Assembly (NCBI GenBank): GCA_019456165.1
Contig: VRUJ01000022.1
Coordinates: forward strand, 1-64,000
Direction of reading: 5' to 3'
From: Chloroflexota bacterium
GTDB taxonomy: Bacteria > Chloroflexota > Anaerolineae > Anaerolineales > UBA11579
Length of the DNA: 64,000 nucleotides
The first letter of the stretch is position 1, and each line of letters begins with the position of its first letter. A program made the translations under genes and the position numbers. Positions 26,643 through 37,300 of this stretch are shown here, one piece after another. The notes beneath the pieces were generated by a model. It made no database searches. It was not told the origin of the DNA and saw only the letters and a program-made list of their open reading frames with translations.

Positions 26643-27434
26643 ATGACTTACAAGATTGCTATCGCAAATGAAAAAGGCGGCGTCGCAAAAACCACAACAG
26701 CGGTTTCACTTGCTGGCGCCATCTCTGAATCTCAAAAACGCGTCCTTTTGATTGATCTTGACCCTCAGGCAAACCTCACCCTCGCTCTAGGGATAAAGCC
26801 CAACCAAGTCAGCCGCTCAATCTCGAGAGTTATCCTAAACTCAGATGAGCCAAGTTCTGTTGTTTATGAAACAGCTATCGAGGGTATAGACCTAATCCCT
26901 TCAAATTCAGAAATGGGGCTTGCTGAACGGTTCTTACCCATTCGACAGAATTACCACACAGTATTACGTAATGCCTTATTCGGTCTAGTTAACTACGATT
27001 ATATCATCCTGGATTGCCCTCCCGCTTTAGGTGCGATAACTACAAACGCCATGACAGCCGCAGATCTACTAGTAATTCCATCCCAAGCCGAATACTTCTC
27101 AGCATACGCTCTGAAGAAAATGATGGCAGCGGTTCGTCAGGTACGCAAAAATGGCAATCCCTCATTAATTTACAGAGTTTTAGTAACTATGCTGGATAGG
27201 CGCAACCGTACCCACCGGGCTTTATTGGCCCAACTTTATGCAACGTTTGGCATAGGCCTGTTCCAATCGATTATCGAAATAGACACTAAATTGCGCGAAA
27301 GCCCAATTGTCGGTCTACCCATTACCACTTATTTTTCGCAAAGCCGCAGCGCGAACCAATACCGGGAACTAGCTCAGGAGATTTCCCAGAATGTCGAAAA
27401 AATCAAACAACAAGCAATTAAACAATCGGCTTGA
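26643..27434 (+). CDS. ParA/MinD-family ATPase within the GAF locus
   Basis: 263 residues. The deviant Walker A KGGVAKTT covers residues 11-18 with the signature Lys11, Walker A' reads LLIDLDPQANLT, and Walker B reads IILDCPPALG. The protein is close to Soj/ParA in length and lacks the N-terminal helix-turn-helix of plasmid ParA. No ParB gene or parS-like repeats are visible nearby, so chromosome partition is unlikely to be its role here. ParA relatives position chemosensory clusters (ParC, PpfA type), and I infer a similar role for this receptor cluster. It overlaps the next gene by 44 bases, which indicates translational coupling. Confidence 0.9.
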   Translation: MTYKIAIANEKGGVAKTTTAVSLAGAISESQKRVLLIDLDPQANLTLALGIKPNQVSRSISRVILNSDEPSSVVYETAIEGIDLIPSNSEMGLAERFLPIRQNYHTVLRNALFGLVNYDYIILDCPPALGAITTNAMTAADLLVIPSQAEYFSAYALKKMMAAVRQVRKNGNPSLIYRVLVTMLDRRNRTHRALLAQLYATFGIGLFQSIIEIDTKLRESPIVGLPITTYFSQSRSANQYRELAQEISQNVEKIKQQAIKQSA

Positions 27435-30400
27435 TACCCTTTTCTCTGAACTCGATTTAGAGCAAGACGTTGAGCTAAACGATCTCATCGTCGAATCCCC
27501 CAACTCTGGGTGGATTTGGCGGACTGATAGTAATGGCGTCTACACTACTTGCTCCGATGAAGTGTTATCGATCCTGGGATTCAACGCAGACGAATTTATC
27601 GGTCAGTCCGTCATCGACTTTGCTGTTGAGCCAGAGTCAAGAAGTGCCATTGAGAGCGCTTTTAACGCTAAAAAATTCCCGGTGGAAGTAAACACACAAT
27701 ATACAACAAAAACGGGGCAGTCCGTCGAAATAGCCCTGCATATATTCTTAGACCAATCCAATAACGAGAACGGGGACGGTTGGCGGGGTTTTGCGAACGT
27801 GCTCGCCCCAACCAAAAGTGAATCAACCCCACCTGCAAAACAACCAGTGGCTAGTAAGGAAACCGATGAGTTGTTTATGCCGGATAACCAACCCGTTGTT
27901 GAAACGATTTTCGAGGCTGAGAAATTACCTCCTCCAACCGGCTCTTTAGAAGCTGAGGAAGCCGAAATTGAAATTCAGGAAGAATATTCTGCTCCGGAAA
28001 CCCCCCAGGTTAGTGCGGACTTAGTTCCAGAGTTTACCGTCGAACAGCCATCCGTTCAAGAGTTGCTGAAGATTATTGATAGCGACCCTGACCGTGAATG
28101 GACCAAAGATGATATGCTCATCGTTGAACAAGTATCTTCACAGCTATCACTTGCCCTTGAAAACGCCCAGCTCTTCAAACAAACCCAATCCGCATTGGGT
28201 GAAACCGATACTTTATATCAAGCTAGTGCCGAATTAAACGCCGCACAGAATTACGGCCATGTATTGAGCGTATTGCGCAACTATACACTCTTGGGGAAAA
28301 ATTCTATCGCCGTTAATTTCAATCTGTTCAACCATCCCTGGATAGAATCTGAAGCTCCAGATTGGTTTGAAGCTCTTTACCGTCTGACCGAAATTCCACC
28401 AGAAAGTTTCCATTTCCGATACACATTTGCAGATTATCCTTCGTTTTTCCAGATATTACGGAAAGATGAGCCTACCCAAATAATCAATATCAAAGCGGAC
28501 CCACGTATAGATGAAAAACTCCGCACCCATTACACAGACCAGATCAACGCTCGAAGTTTAATATATTTACCGGTGGTTTTGGGTGGAGAATGGTTGGGCT
28601 TTATCGAAGGATTGTTTAAAGAACCCAGTGTCTTTAATGATGCTGAAATCCGCCGCCTAAACACCGTTACCATTCAAGCCGCTGAAAAGGCAATTGGTAT
28701 TCAACTGAGTACCCGCGTTGAAACACGCCGGCGAAATGCGGATAATTTGACCCAAATTGCGCGTCAGATGACAGAAATTGTTAGTGAAGTAGAGCTTCGC
28801 AAATTAATGGTAGATGAAATATACGAACAAATGCAGCCCGATCAGGTTATATTCTACGAATGGATCCCAAAGGAAGAAGCTTTCCTCACCTACCTTCAGA
28901 AATATACATCCCCCGATAAAACCAATGCTAATTCCCTAGCCAATACGCTCGTCTCCCCCGATGATGATCGAGATTTATGGGAAGTATTCAACATTGGGCG
29001 CGCTCAATATTTGGTCGATGACTGGACTGAAAGTGGAGCCCACGAGCGCTATATCTTACCTTGGTATGCTGGAGACCAAATCTCCGGAATTATTGATATT
29101 TCACACATCGCACACGGTTCATTTATATCGGACTTAGACCGAGATTACGTCGAAGGTATTATTCTCCAAGCGGCCTCAGCAATCGAAAGGGCTCGCTTGT
29201 TCGACCAAACTCGAGCAGCACTTGCCCTTACCGATGAGCAAGCCCGTCGTCTGGGAATCCTCAATCAAATGAGTGCTGAGTTAAGCCAAATTGAAAGTTT
29301 AGATGAGCTTTTCAGTATCGCAGTCAGGCGAACCCAAGATATTTTCCACTCCGATCGGTCGAGTATTGCCCTATTATCCCCCAATGAAGACCATTTGATC
29401 ATTAAGGAAACTTTAGGGGAACAAGGTACTTTAGAGCGTGGCGGCCAAATGCCCATCGAAGGCACTTCAAACCACGTAGCGATAAGTGAAAACCGGGTAA
29501 TTATCAGCCCAGATACAAAAGATAACACCCCGGGTGCTCTGCGGTCATTCATTATCGCACCACTATCTGTTGGTGGAAAAGTTATTGGTACATTGAATGT
29601 TGGTAGTTTGCAGGCTCTAACATACGCAGATGACGACGAAAACTTCATGCAGCAGTTGATATCCTTGCTTGCATCGATCATTGAGAATCGACAACTTTTC
29701 GAAACTGTCGAAGATGCCTTGGCAGGTTCAGAAGAACAAGCCCGCCGCCTAAGCTTACTCAATGAAATGAGTGAAGAGCTAACCCTCGCCGCGAACATAC
29801 AGGATATCGCCAGAATAGCTACAACTAAAACTCAAGAGATAATGAACGCCAAACGAGTCAGCCTTACCCAAGTAGAATCTGATTCTAACTCTGCTAAAAT
29901 TTTGGCGGTATCAGGTATCCACTCAGATGTCCCGATTGGCTCTCAGGTTCCCCTTGAAGGGGCTATAGAAACAGCGCTGCGTGAAAGACGTTTGGTTTTG
30001 AACGAAGAAGCAGGAGATGGAGACCTTGGCAGCATTCGCTCAACAATGGTAGCCCCCCTAATTATTGCCGGCCAGGTAATTTACACGCTCAACGTAGGGA
30101 GTGAGCAAAATCAGTACTTTTCTCAGGGTGATCAGAACGTCTTAACCCAGATCGCATCCCTTCTCTCTGGAACGTTAGAAAACACCCAGCTTTTCAACCA
30201 AATCCAACACCGCAGCGCCCAATTACAAGCTTCTGCAGGAGTCTCCAACCTGGCGAGTGAAATTCTCGATTCAACCGAACTCTTTCAGAAAGTCATTGAA
30301 GAGATTCGCCAAGGTTTCGATCTGTATTATGCAGGCATTTTCCTGATCGACGAAATAGGTGAATGGACCGGAGAACCAGGCAAGTGGGCGGTGCTGCGTG

Positions 30401-31479
30401 CCGGGACTGGGGAAGCGGGTCAACAGATGCTCCTGGCCGAACACAAACTTGAGATTGGTGGAGATTCAATGATCGGATATGCTGTCTCCAGTGGAGAGGC
30501 CAAGATCGCACTTCACGTCGCTGAAGAAGCCAAGTTTTATAGGAACCCCTACCTGCCAAATACACTCTCCGAAATGGCCTTGCCCCTAATCTCACGTGGA
30601 GAATCCATCGGCGCGCTAACCATTCAAAGCGAAAAAGAAGCCGCCTTCACGCAAGATGACATCACCGCCCTGCAAACCATGGCAGATCAAGTTGCTAACG
30701 CCATCGAAAATGTCAGTTTGTTCGAACAAACTCAAGAACGTGCAGAAGAGTTGGCCGTGCTCAACGAGATGGCGCGCGCTTTTACTCAAATATTAGATAT
30801 CAATACAATTCTGGATAACATTCATAAATATACCTCCCGACTTATGGATGCACAGAATTTCTATATCGCGTTATACGATAATGAGCAAAGTGAAATCCAT
30901 CTCCCGGTATTTTATTACAATGGAGAGCCGCACGAAGATCAGGGTATTCGCTTTAAAGCTGGAAATGGGATCACAGAGATGGTAATCCGAAACCGGGAAC
31001 CACTGCTCATCGAACAAGACGCAAGCAAATGGATGCAAGAAAATGGGCTTGAAGTCCGCGGCTACGATTCCCAATCATGGTTAGGTGTTCCAATGCTGAG
31101 AGGAAGAGAAGTCACTGGAGTAATTACTGTTCAAAGCTACACAACACCCCGGGAATACACCGGTCGTCATCTAGATTTGTTAAGCGCGATCGCCAACCAG
31201 GCGGCTGTAGCTATTGAAAACGCCCGTTTATTCCAACAAACCCAGGCACGCGCTCGCCGTGAACAAATACTCAGAGAAATTACTGCTCGCGTTCACAGTT
31301 CTGCGGATGCTGATTCCATCATGCGCACTGCTGTCCATGAGATCAGTACTGCTCTGGGAAGAAAAAGCTTCATTTCCTTAGGGCCACCGAAACAAATCCC
31401 AACAAATATACCATTTGTTGAAGAACCCCCAGAAGATTTACCAGCCCCCCATTCAGAAGGAAGCAGCCAGGAACCATAA
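27391..31479 (+). CDS. Giant soluble PAS-multi-GAF protein
   Basis: 1362 residues, no membrane segment. A PAS domain (about 25-130, WIWRTDSNGVYTTCSDEV) is followed by an acidic linker, the C-terminal piece of a half-GAF (about 225-265), and six GAF domains at about 275-440, 450-605, 615-765, 775-925, 940-1110 and 1120-1275. The shared tail (TARVHSSADADSIMRTAV) and a Pro-rich end finish it. The first GAF (LYQASAELNAAQNYGHVL) is of the same type as one in the hybrid kinase at 34357. AGGAG precedes the ATG, which lies inside the ParA gene. No enzymatic output is present. It could be a scaffold with many ligand or protein contacts. Confidence 0.87.
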   Translation: MSKKSNNKQLNNRLDTLFSELDLEQDVELNDLIVESPNSGWIWRTDSNGVYTTCSDEVLSILGFNADEFIGQSVIDFAVEPESRSAIESAFNAKKFPVEVNTQYTTKTGQSVEIALHIFLDQSNNENGDGWRGFANVLAPTKSESTPPAKQPVASKETDELFMPDNQPVVETIFEAEKLPPPTGSLEAEEAEIEIQEEYSAPETPQVSADLVPEFTVEQPSVQELLKIIDSDPDREWTKDDMLIVEQVSSQLSLALENAQLFKQTQSALGETDTLYQASAELNAAQNYGHVLSVLRNYTLLGKNSIAVNFNLFNHPWIESEAPDWFEALYRLTEIPPESFHFRYTFADYPSFFQILRKDEPTQIINIKADPRIDEKLRTHYTDQINARSLIYLPVVLGGEWLGFIEGLFKEPSVFNDAEIRRLNTVTIQAAEKAIGIQLSTRVETRRRNADNLTQIARQMTEIVSEVELRKLMVDEIYEQMQPDQVIFYEWIPKEEAFLTYLQKYTSPDKTNANSLANTLVSPDDDRDLWEVFNIGRAQYLVDDWTESGAHERYILPWYAGDQISGIIDISHIAHGSFISDLDRDYVEGIILQAASAIERARLFDQTRAALALTDEQARRLGILNQMSAELSQIESLDELFSIAVRRTQDIFHSDRSSIALLSPNEDHLIIKETLGEQGTLERGGQMPIEGTSNHVAISENRVIISPDTKDNTPGALRSFIIAPLSVGGKVIGTLNVGSLQALTYADDDENFMQQLISLLASIIENRQLFETVEDALAGSEEQARRLSLLNEMSEELTLAANIQDIARIATTKTQEIMNAKRVSLTQVESDSNSAKILAVSGIHSDVPIGSQVPLEGAIETALRERRLVLNEEAGDGDLGSIRSTMVAPLIIAGQVIYTLNVGSEQNQYFSQGDQNVLTQIASLLSGTLENTQLFNQIQHRSAQLQASAGVSNLASEILDSTELFQKVIEEIRQGFDLYYAGIFLIDEIGEWTGEPGKWAVLRAGTGEAGQQMLLAEHKLEIGGDSMIGYAVSSGEAKIALHVAEEAKFYRNPYLPNTLSEMALPLISRGESIGALTIQSEKEAAFTQDDITALQTMADQVANAIENVSLFEQTQERAEELAVLNEMARAFTQILDINTILDNIHKYTSRLMDAQNFYIALYDNEQSEIHLPVFYYNGEPHEDQGIRFKAGNGITEMVIRNREPLLIEQDASKWMQENGLEVRGYDSQSWLGVPMLRGREVTGVITVQSYTTPREYTGRHLDLLSAIANQAAVAIENARLFQQTQARARREQILREITARVHSSADADSIMRTAVHEISTALGRKSFISLGPPKQIPTNIPFVEEPPEDLPAPHSEGSSQEP

Positions 31480-31491
31480 ACGGATGAATCT

Positions 31492-33915
31492 ATGCAAAAT
31501 TTATCAGCAGAACAAATAAGTAAATTCTTGGACTTGCTCCCATCAGCCGCTATGGCAGTTAATCTTGATGGAGAAGTTACAGCTTGGAACCAGGGCATGG
31601 AGGCAATGACCGGTATCCAAACCAAGGACATGCTGGGGGTAGGAGATCTAGAATATTCCCTACCGTTCTTTGGTGAGAAAAGAGCAATGTTGGTAGATTT
31701 GTTACTTGATCCTCAAAAAGACCGCATGCAGCTTTACCCCTCAATGGAAATTTACGATGATGGTCTGGTTGCCGAAATCCACTTACCAGAATTCAAATCC
31801 GGGGGAAAAACTCTTTGGATGAAAGCTCAGCCCATCCACGATTCTGACGGCGCCCTCAGCGGTGCCTTCCAAATAATAAAAGATAATGAGCAAGTTAGTT
31901 CCGGGAATTATGAAGATGTGGGTGATGACACTTTCCTGGCGCTGACTGAAAATTCTTCGGATGTGATTACTAAACTCGATGAAAATGGCAAGATCTTATA
32001 TCAGAGTCCCTCGACTTTCAGGGTTCTAGGCTATCAACCAAACGATTTGGTCGGCGGGATATTCATTGAATTAGTGCATACTGACCAGAAAGAAACTCTT
32101 TCTGAAGCCTTTAAATCAGTCATTGATAATCCTGGGGGCAATATAATCTTTCAATTCCGTTTCCGCCATAATGATGGATCTTGGCGTGAACTTGAGGCGA
32201 TTCTCAGCTGCGCTCCCGATAAGAACAATGTTACCAGTATAACGATGACGTCCAGGGATATCACCGACCGAAGACAATTGGAAGAACAACTTAAAGTTTC
32301 CAATGAACGCCGCGATCAGCATGTGCAAATCTCTACCCAAATCGCGCAAAAGATAGCTGCAGCCAACGACATGGCAGATCTTTATCAACGCGTTGTAAAT
32401 ATTGTAAAAGATAAGCTTGATTTTTATTATGTCCAACTTCTGCGCTATAACCCCACCTCTAATGATTTGGTGGTAGTGGCTGGTTCCAGTGAAATAGGTT
32501 CAAAAATGGTTGGCTCAGGATATGACGTTTCTTTAGGTAGTGGAGCGATAGGAAAAGCAGTCTCCACTGGAGCCTCAGTATTGATTCAGAACGTATCAGA
32601 ATCCCCCTTATGGACACCCAACCCTCACTATCCAGAGACACGCAGTGAAATCGTTGTTCCGATCAAATTAGGGTCAAAAATCCTTGGGGTACTAGACGTG
32701 CACACTTTTCTAGAGCATCAAATTGACCAAGACATTCAGCTTATCTTAGAAATATTGAGCGGTCAGATTGCTGTAACTATTGAGAGCATCCGCGTGCGTG
32801 TTGAAATGGAAGAGCGTTTGCGCGAGCTAAACACTCTACAGACGATAACTTCCACCGAGGGATGGACAAGTTTCTTCGAAAACACAGACGATACTACACG
32901 CGGTTATCAATATGATCTCACTTCTGGACGGATAACTGAAAACAACCCTCAGCGGCAAAAAGTTTCACGGACAGGGAGGCAGCGTGAAGTTGCTCAATCT
33001 ATGTCTGTGCGTGGTGAAATCATTGGATCGATTGGCGTCCAAGAAGAAACTGACCGGCCCCTTGAGAAAGAAGAACAAGAGTTATTAAAATCAATTTCTA
33101 TCCAGGTTGCGGAAGCCTTAGAACGTGCCAGGCTGTTCGAGGAATCTCAACGCAGTGCCTCCGAACTAAAAATACTTAACGATATGGGTAACGCATTTAC
33201 GGAATCTTTAGATGAAGCTACGATCATCGAAAATATTTACGTTTATGCTTCTCAACTCATCGATATTGAAAACGAATCATTCTACGTAGGACTTCTGGAT
33301 CAAGATAGCAACATGGTCATCAGCCCATTAGTGATTGTTGATGGAGAGAGACTGACAGAGAGCCATCCGGACTGGGAAAATTGGTATTCAACAGCGGCAG
33401 ATGAAGGTGTCACCGGGTATCTCTTGCAGGAACGCCAACCACTTCTCGTCAAAGAAAATTTCTTGCAAACGATCCAAGATATTGGCATTACTTCCGTTCC
33501 AAAAGGCGAACTCCCCGCTTCCTGGTTGGGTGTCCCCGTTGCTTTGGGAGACCGAGTTATCGGTGTAATCGCAGCTCAAAGCGATAAAATTGCCAGGCAT
33601 TTCAATGAAAGGCACCTCGGATTACTAAATGCGGTTGCTAGCCAAGCGGCAATCGCGATTGAGAATGCCAGGCTATTCCACCAAGAGCAAGCGCGCGCCG
33701 AGCAGGAAAGACGTGTGCGTACAATAACAGAACGTGTGCGCCAAGGAGCAGATATTCAATCTATTTTACGCATCACGTTGGATGAACTCAGCCAAATTTT
33801 GGGGGCAGAAAAATCAGCGGTCAAGCTGGGCACGCGCGAACAGTTGCTTGCCATCGAGAATTCTGACAATTACGAGCCACCTGAAACCCAAGATACATCT
33901 GTAGAGGAAAGTTGA
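31492..33915 (+). CDS. Soluble PAS-PAS-GAF protein without output domain
   Basis: 807 residues. Two PAS domains lie at about 10-125 (AAMAVNLDGEVTAWNQGME) and 145-260 (SSDVITKLDENGKILYQSP). A short coil leads to a GAF (275-430, FYYVQLLRYN), the W half-GAF (440-550, EGWTSFF), another GAF (560-730, SFYVGLLDQD and ASWLGVPVAL) and the shared tail (ERVRQGADIQSILRITLDEL). It is cytosolic. The start follows the previous stop by 12 bases with only GGATG as a weak ribosome binding site. Role inferred: sensor feeding the shared kinase. Confidence 0.85.
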   Translation: MQNLSAEQISKFLDLLPSAAMAVNLDGEVTAWNQGMEAMTGIQTKDMLGVGDLEYSLPFFGEKRAMLVDLLLDPQKDRMQLYPSMEIYDDGLVAEIHLPEFKSGGKTLWMKAQPIHDSDGALSGAFQIIKDNEQVSSGNYEDVGDDTFLALTENSSDVITKLDENGKILYQSPSTFRVLGYQPNDLVGGIFIELVHTDQKETLSEAFKSVIDNPGGNIIFQFRFRHNDGSWRELEAILSCAPDKNNVTSITMTSRDITDRRQLEEQLKVSNERRDQHVQISTQIAQKIAAANDMADLYQRVVNIVKDKLDFYYVQLLRYNPTSNDLVVVAGSSEIGSKMVGSGYDVSLGSGAIGKAVSTGASVLIQNVSESPLWTPNPHYPETRSEIVVPIKLGSKILGVLDVHTFLEHQIDQDIQLILEILSGQIAVTIESIRVRVEMEERLRELNTLQTITSTEGWTSFFENTDDTTRGYQYDLTSGRITENNPQRQKVSRTGRQREVAQSMSVRGEIIGSIGVQEETDRPLEKEEQELLKSISIQVAEALERARLFEESQRSASELKILNDMGNAFTESLDEATIIENIYVYASQLIDIENESFYVGLLDQDSNMVISPLVIVDGERLTESHPDWENWYSTAADEGVTGYLLQERQPLLVKENFLQTIQDIGITSVPKGELPASWLGVPVALGDRVIGVIAAQSDKIARHFNERHLGLLNAVASQAAIAIENARLFHQEQARAEQERRVRTITERVRQGADIQSILRITLDELSQILGAEKSAVKLGTREQLLAIENSDNYEPPETQDTSVEES

Positions 33916-33943
33916 ACCCCTCTAATAACAGGATTTAGATATA

Positions 33944-34318
33944 ATGCCGCATAACTTACAAATGGGCGAAGAAGGAATATTAAGAGTGAACCTAAATGGC
34001 GATTTGGACAGAGCCAGTATTAATGCTTTCATTAAAGATCTCTCTCCATACCTCGACGCAGCTACTGAAACCGACCCTGTTCACCTCATAAATGACTCTA
34101 GTAAGGTAAGAAAATATTCTTCAACAGCTCGAAAAACATTAACCGACCTGAATCGGGATCTTCGGATTGGAAATCAGGCAATAATTGGCGCAAATCGGGC
34201 CGCACGAGTATTATCCAGCTTCATCCTTAAAGCAACCGGACGAGAAAATATCAGTTTCTTTGCTTCAGAGGCAGAAGCTCTGGAATGGTTAAAAAGTAAA
34301 AATAATCATCGAGAATAG
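33944..34318 (+). CDS. Small STAS/SpoIIAA-like protein
   Basis: 124 residues with the alternating strand-helix layout of STAS-like (SpoIIAA-like) proteins: GILRVNLNGDLDRASINAF, then VHLINDSSKVRKYSSTARKTL and NQAIIGANRAARVLSSFIL. The Ser-Ser of the KYSSTAR segment lies where anti-sigma-antagonist proteins carry the phosphorylated Ser, but no anti-sigma or phosphatase gene is present. It lies between the last GAF protein and the hybrid kinase. It probably acts as a protein-interaction switch within the complex; the assignment rests on fold pattern only. Confidence 0.6.
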   Translation: MPHNLQMGEEGILRVNLNGDLDRASINAFIKDLSPYLDAATETDPVHLINDSSKVRKYSSTARKTLTDLNRDLRIGNQAIIGANRAARVLSSFILKATGRENISFFASEAEALEWLKSKNNHRE

Positions 34319-34356
34319 GCAATTTAACTCGAAAATAGACCTGCAGGAAAACCAAT

Positions 34357-37300
34357 ATGGCAGATAAAACTTTAGAAGAATACAAAAAGAAAGTAGACCA
34401 GTTTGGACAAACTTTATTGGATGCCATCGCGTCTGTTGCCACAGGTGATTTAGATGTCGAATTCGAAATCCCTGAGGATATTGAGGTATTCGCGGACCTG
34501 GCTGTTGGATTACAATTCATGATCGAAGATATCCAAGAAATGACTGCCGAACAAAAAGAAACTCGTTACGAACTCGAGCAGCGAGTTGTTCAACGTACCC
34601 GCGAATTGGAAACCACTCTCCAAGACTTGCAAACTACCCAACGCAAGATAGCCGTCCGGGACTGGGAAGAATATTCTGATAAAGAGAAAGTTAAGACAAA
34701 AGAATCCAATTTACCCGCTCGCGCAGACCAAGCGATTGATTGGCTCCCTAGTATGGCAAAGGCTGTACAAGTAGCAGAGACCACTCACATTGTTAATGGT
34801 AATAACGAAGAAAATCTAGCGCTGCCAATACGACTGCATGGTGAAGTTATAGGAGTACTCGGGTTCCATCGGTCAGAAAAGGAACAGTCTTGGGGCGAGA
34901 ATGATATCTCCACTGTAGAGGCAGTTGTAGAACAGGTAGGCCTTGCTCTAGAAAATCAACGCTTGTTTGATCAAACCCAGGAAGCATTTTCAGAAACTGA
35001 CGTGCTCTATAAAGCCAGCGCTGAACTAAACGTCGCCCAAGGTTACGATGAAATCCTCACCATTTTGCGGAACTATACAATGCTAGGAAAAAGCTCAACG
35101 TTTGTCACCGCTAACCTTTTTATAGAACCTTGGATAGGAGATAACCTGCCAGCAGAAATGACATCCATTTCCCGTTGGTCAACCCGTGAGTTTCCTGGGA
35201 TGGATAATCCAACCATCGACTTGACTTCTTGGTCTAACATCCAAGATCTACTTAAATCCGAAGAACTTACCATAATCCAAGATCTGGCTAAAGACCCTCG
35301 TATGGATAATGAGAGCCGTGGGTTATATATGGGAAAATTAGATGCCAATATGGTTGTCTTCGCTCCCCTGGTGAGCGCCAGGCAATGGATTGGCGTAATT
35401 GTAGCCACCTATCAAGAAAAATCAAATTTCCCTGAGTTTGAGTTGCAACGCCTGATGTCTCTTTCCGGTCAGGCAGCTGTGGCCATTCAAAATATTCGCC
35501 TTTTGGCTGAAACCACACGCAAGGCAAACCAACTAGAGACGGCTGCCGAAATCTCACGTGAGGCCGCCAGTACACTTGATGTAGAAAACCTGCTAAACCG
35601 GGCTGTAAATTTGATCAGAGATCGCTTTGGGTTCTATCACGCTTCCATCTTCTTCAAAGAAGGTAACAATGCGGTTGTAAGGGCTTCCACAGGCACAGCA
35701 GGCAAAGAATTGGTTCGCACCCGTCACAGCCTGCCTTTGAAAGAAGGCGGCTCCGTCATCGGCCACGTGACCCAAACTGGTGAACCATTGGTTGCTAATG
35801 ACGTTTCGAGAGATGCTACTCACCGCCCCCACCCATTGCTTCCTGAAACCGTGGCTGAACTGGGTATACCAATGAAAATTGGCGACCGTGTCATAGGTGC
35901 GCTAGACGTTCAATCAACAGTAGTGAATGCATTCAGTCCTGATGATATTTCTGTTCTCCAAACTCTTGCAGACCAAATAACGATTGCAGTCGACAATGCA
36001 CGTTCATTTGAACTTTCTGAACAAGCAGTGGAAGAAATGCGAGAACTCGACCGTTTCAAAAGCCAGTTTCTTGCCAACATGAGCCACGAACTACGCACCC
36101 CCCTGAATTCAATTATCGGTTTTTCGCGAGTCATCCTCAAAGGTATCGATGGTCCGATCAACGATTTGCAGACCCAAGACCTAACTGCCATTTACAGCTC
36201 CGGCCAACATCTGCTCGAAATGATTAACTCCATCCTGGACCTCTCAAAGATCGAGGCTGGCAAGATGGAGCTCTCCATCGAAGAAATTCAATTAAATGAA
36301 TTAATCCAGAGTACTATATCAACCGCAATTGGGTTGGTGAAAGAAAAACCCATCAAATTGGTCAATAATATTCCTGATGAACTGCCCACGGTAAACGCTG
36401 ATCGTACGCGTGTCCGCCAGATTCTGCTCAATTTACTGCAGAACGCATCAAAATTCACCGATGAAGGCACGATAACAATTGATTCTTACCAAGAAACCAG
36501 CCCGCAGGGTATTCAAGAATTTATCATTAGCGTGACAGATACCGGTATCGGAATTTCCGAAGAAGATCAAATCAAACTGTTCGAGCCATTCTCACAAGTT
36601 GATGACTCGCCTACTCGTAAAACGGGCGGGACTGGCTTGGGATTATCCATCTCCCGCCGCTTGGTCGAGATGCAGGGAGGGCGTATCTGGTTAGAAAGCG
36701 AAGTAGGAATAGGCACCACATTCTATTTCAGCCTGCCGCTTGTCAGCGAGGCCTTGCCAATAGTAATTGAAGAAGACCAGCCAATAGAAGGGGACAAGGT
36801 AATTATGTCAATTGACGATGATCAAGATGTTATCGGCCTCTACAACCGTTACCTCCAACCTCACGGTTTCCAAGTTATTGCGATTACAGACCCCACCCTT
36901 GCCATGCAAGAAATCCGCAAGATCAAACCTTTGGCGATTACGCTAGACATTATGATGCCCAAACAAGATGGTTGGCAGTTAATAGAACAGATCAAATCAG
37001 ACCCGGAAACCAAAGACATCCCGGTTGTCATTTGCAGCATAACTGAAAACCAAGAAAAAGGTTTCAGCTTGGGCGCCACCGACTATCTAGTCAAGCCGAT
37101 TCTGGAAGAAGAATTAGTTCAAGCCATCAAACGGTTGAACATAGAAGAAGAGAAGGAAGAAGTCAACATCCTGCTGGTGGATGACGATCCAGATACCATG
37201 CGATTGATTGAGATAATGCTCTCGAAAGAAAAATCTTATAAATTGCAATTTGCCCAGGGCGGGTTAGAAGGGTTGGCAGCTATTCAATCCAATACCCCAG

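Noticed and set aside
26643-27434. Plasmid or prophage partition locus
   Set aside because: There is no ParB, replication initiator, parS-like repeat, phage gene or integrase. The ATPase gene is embedded in signalling genes.
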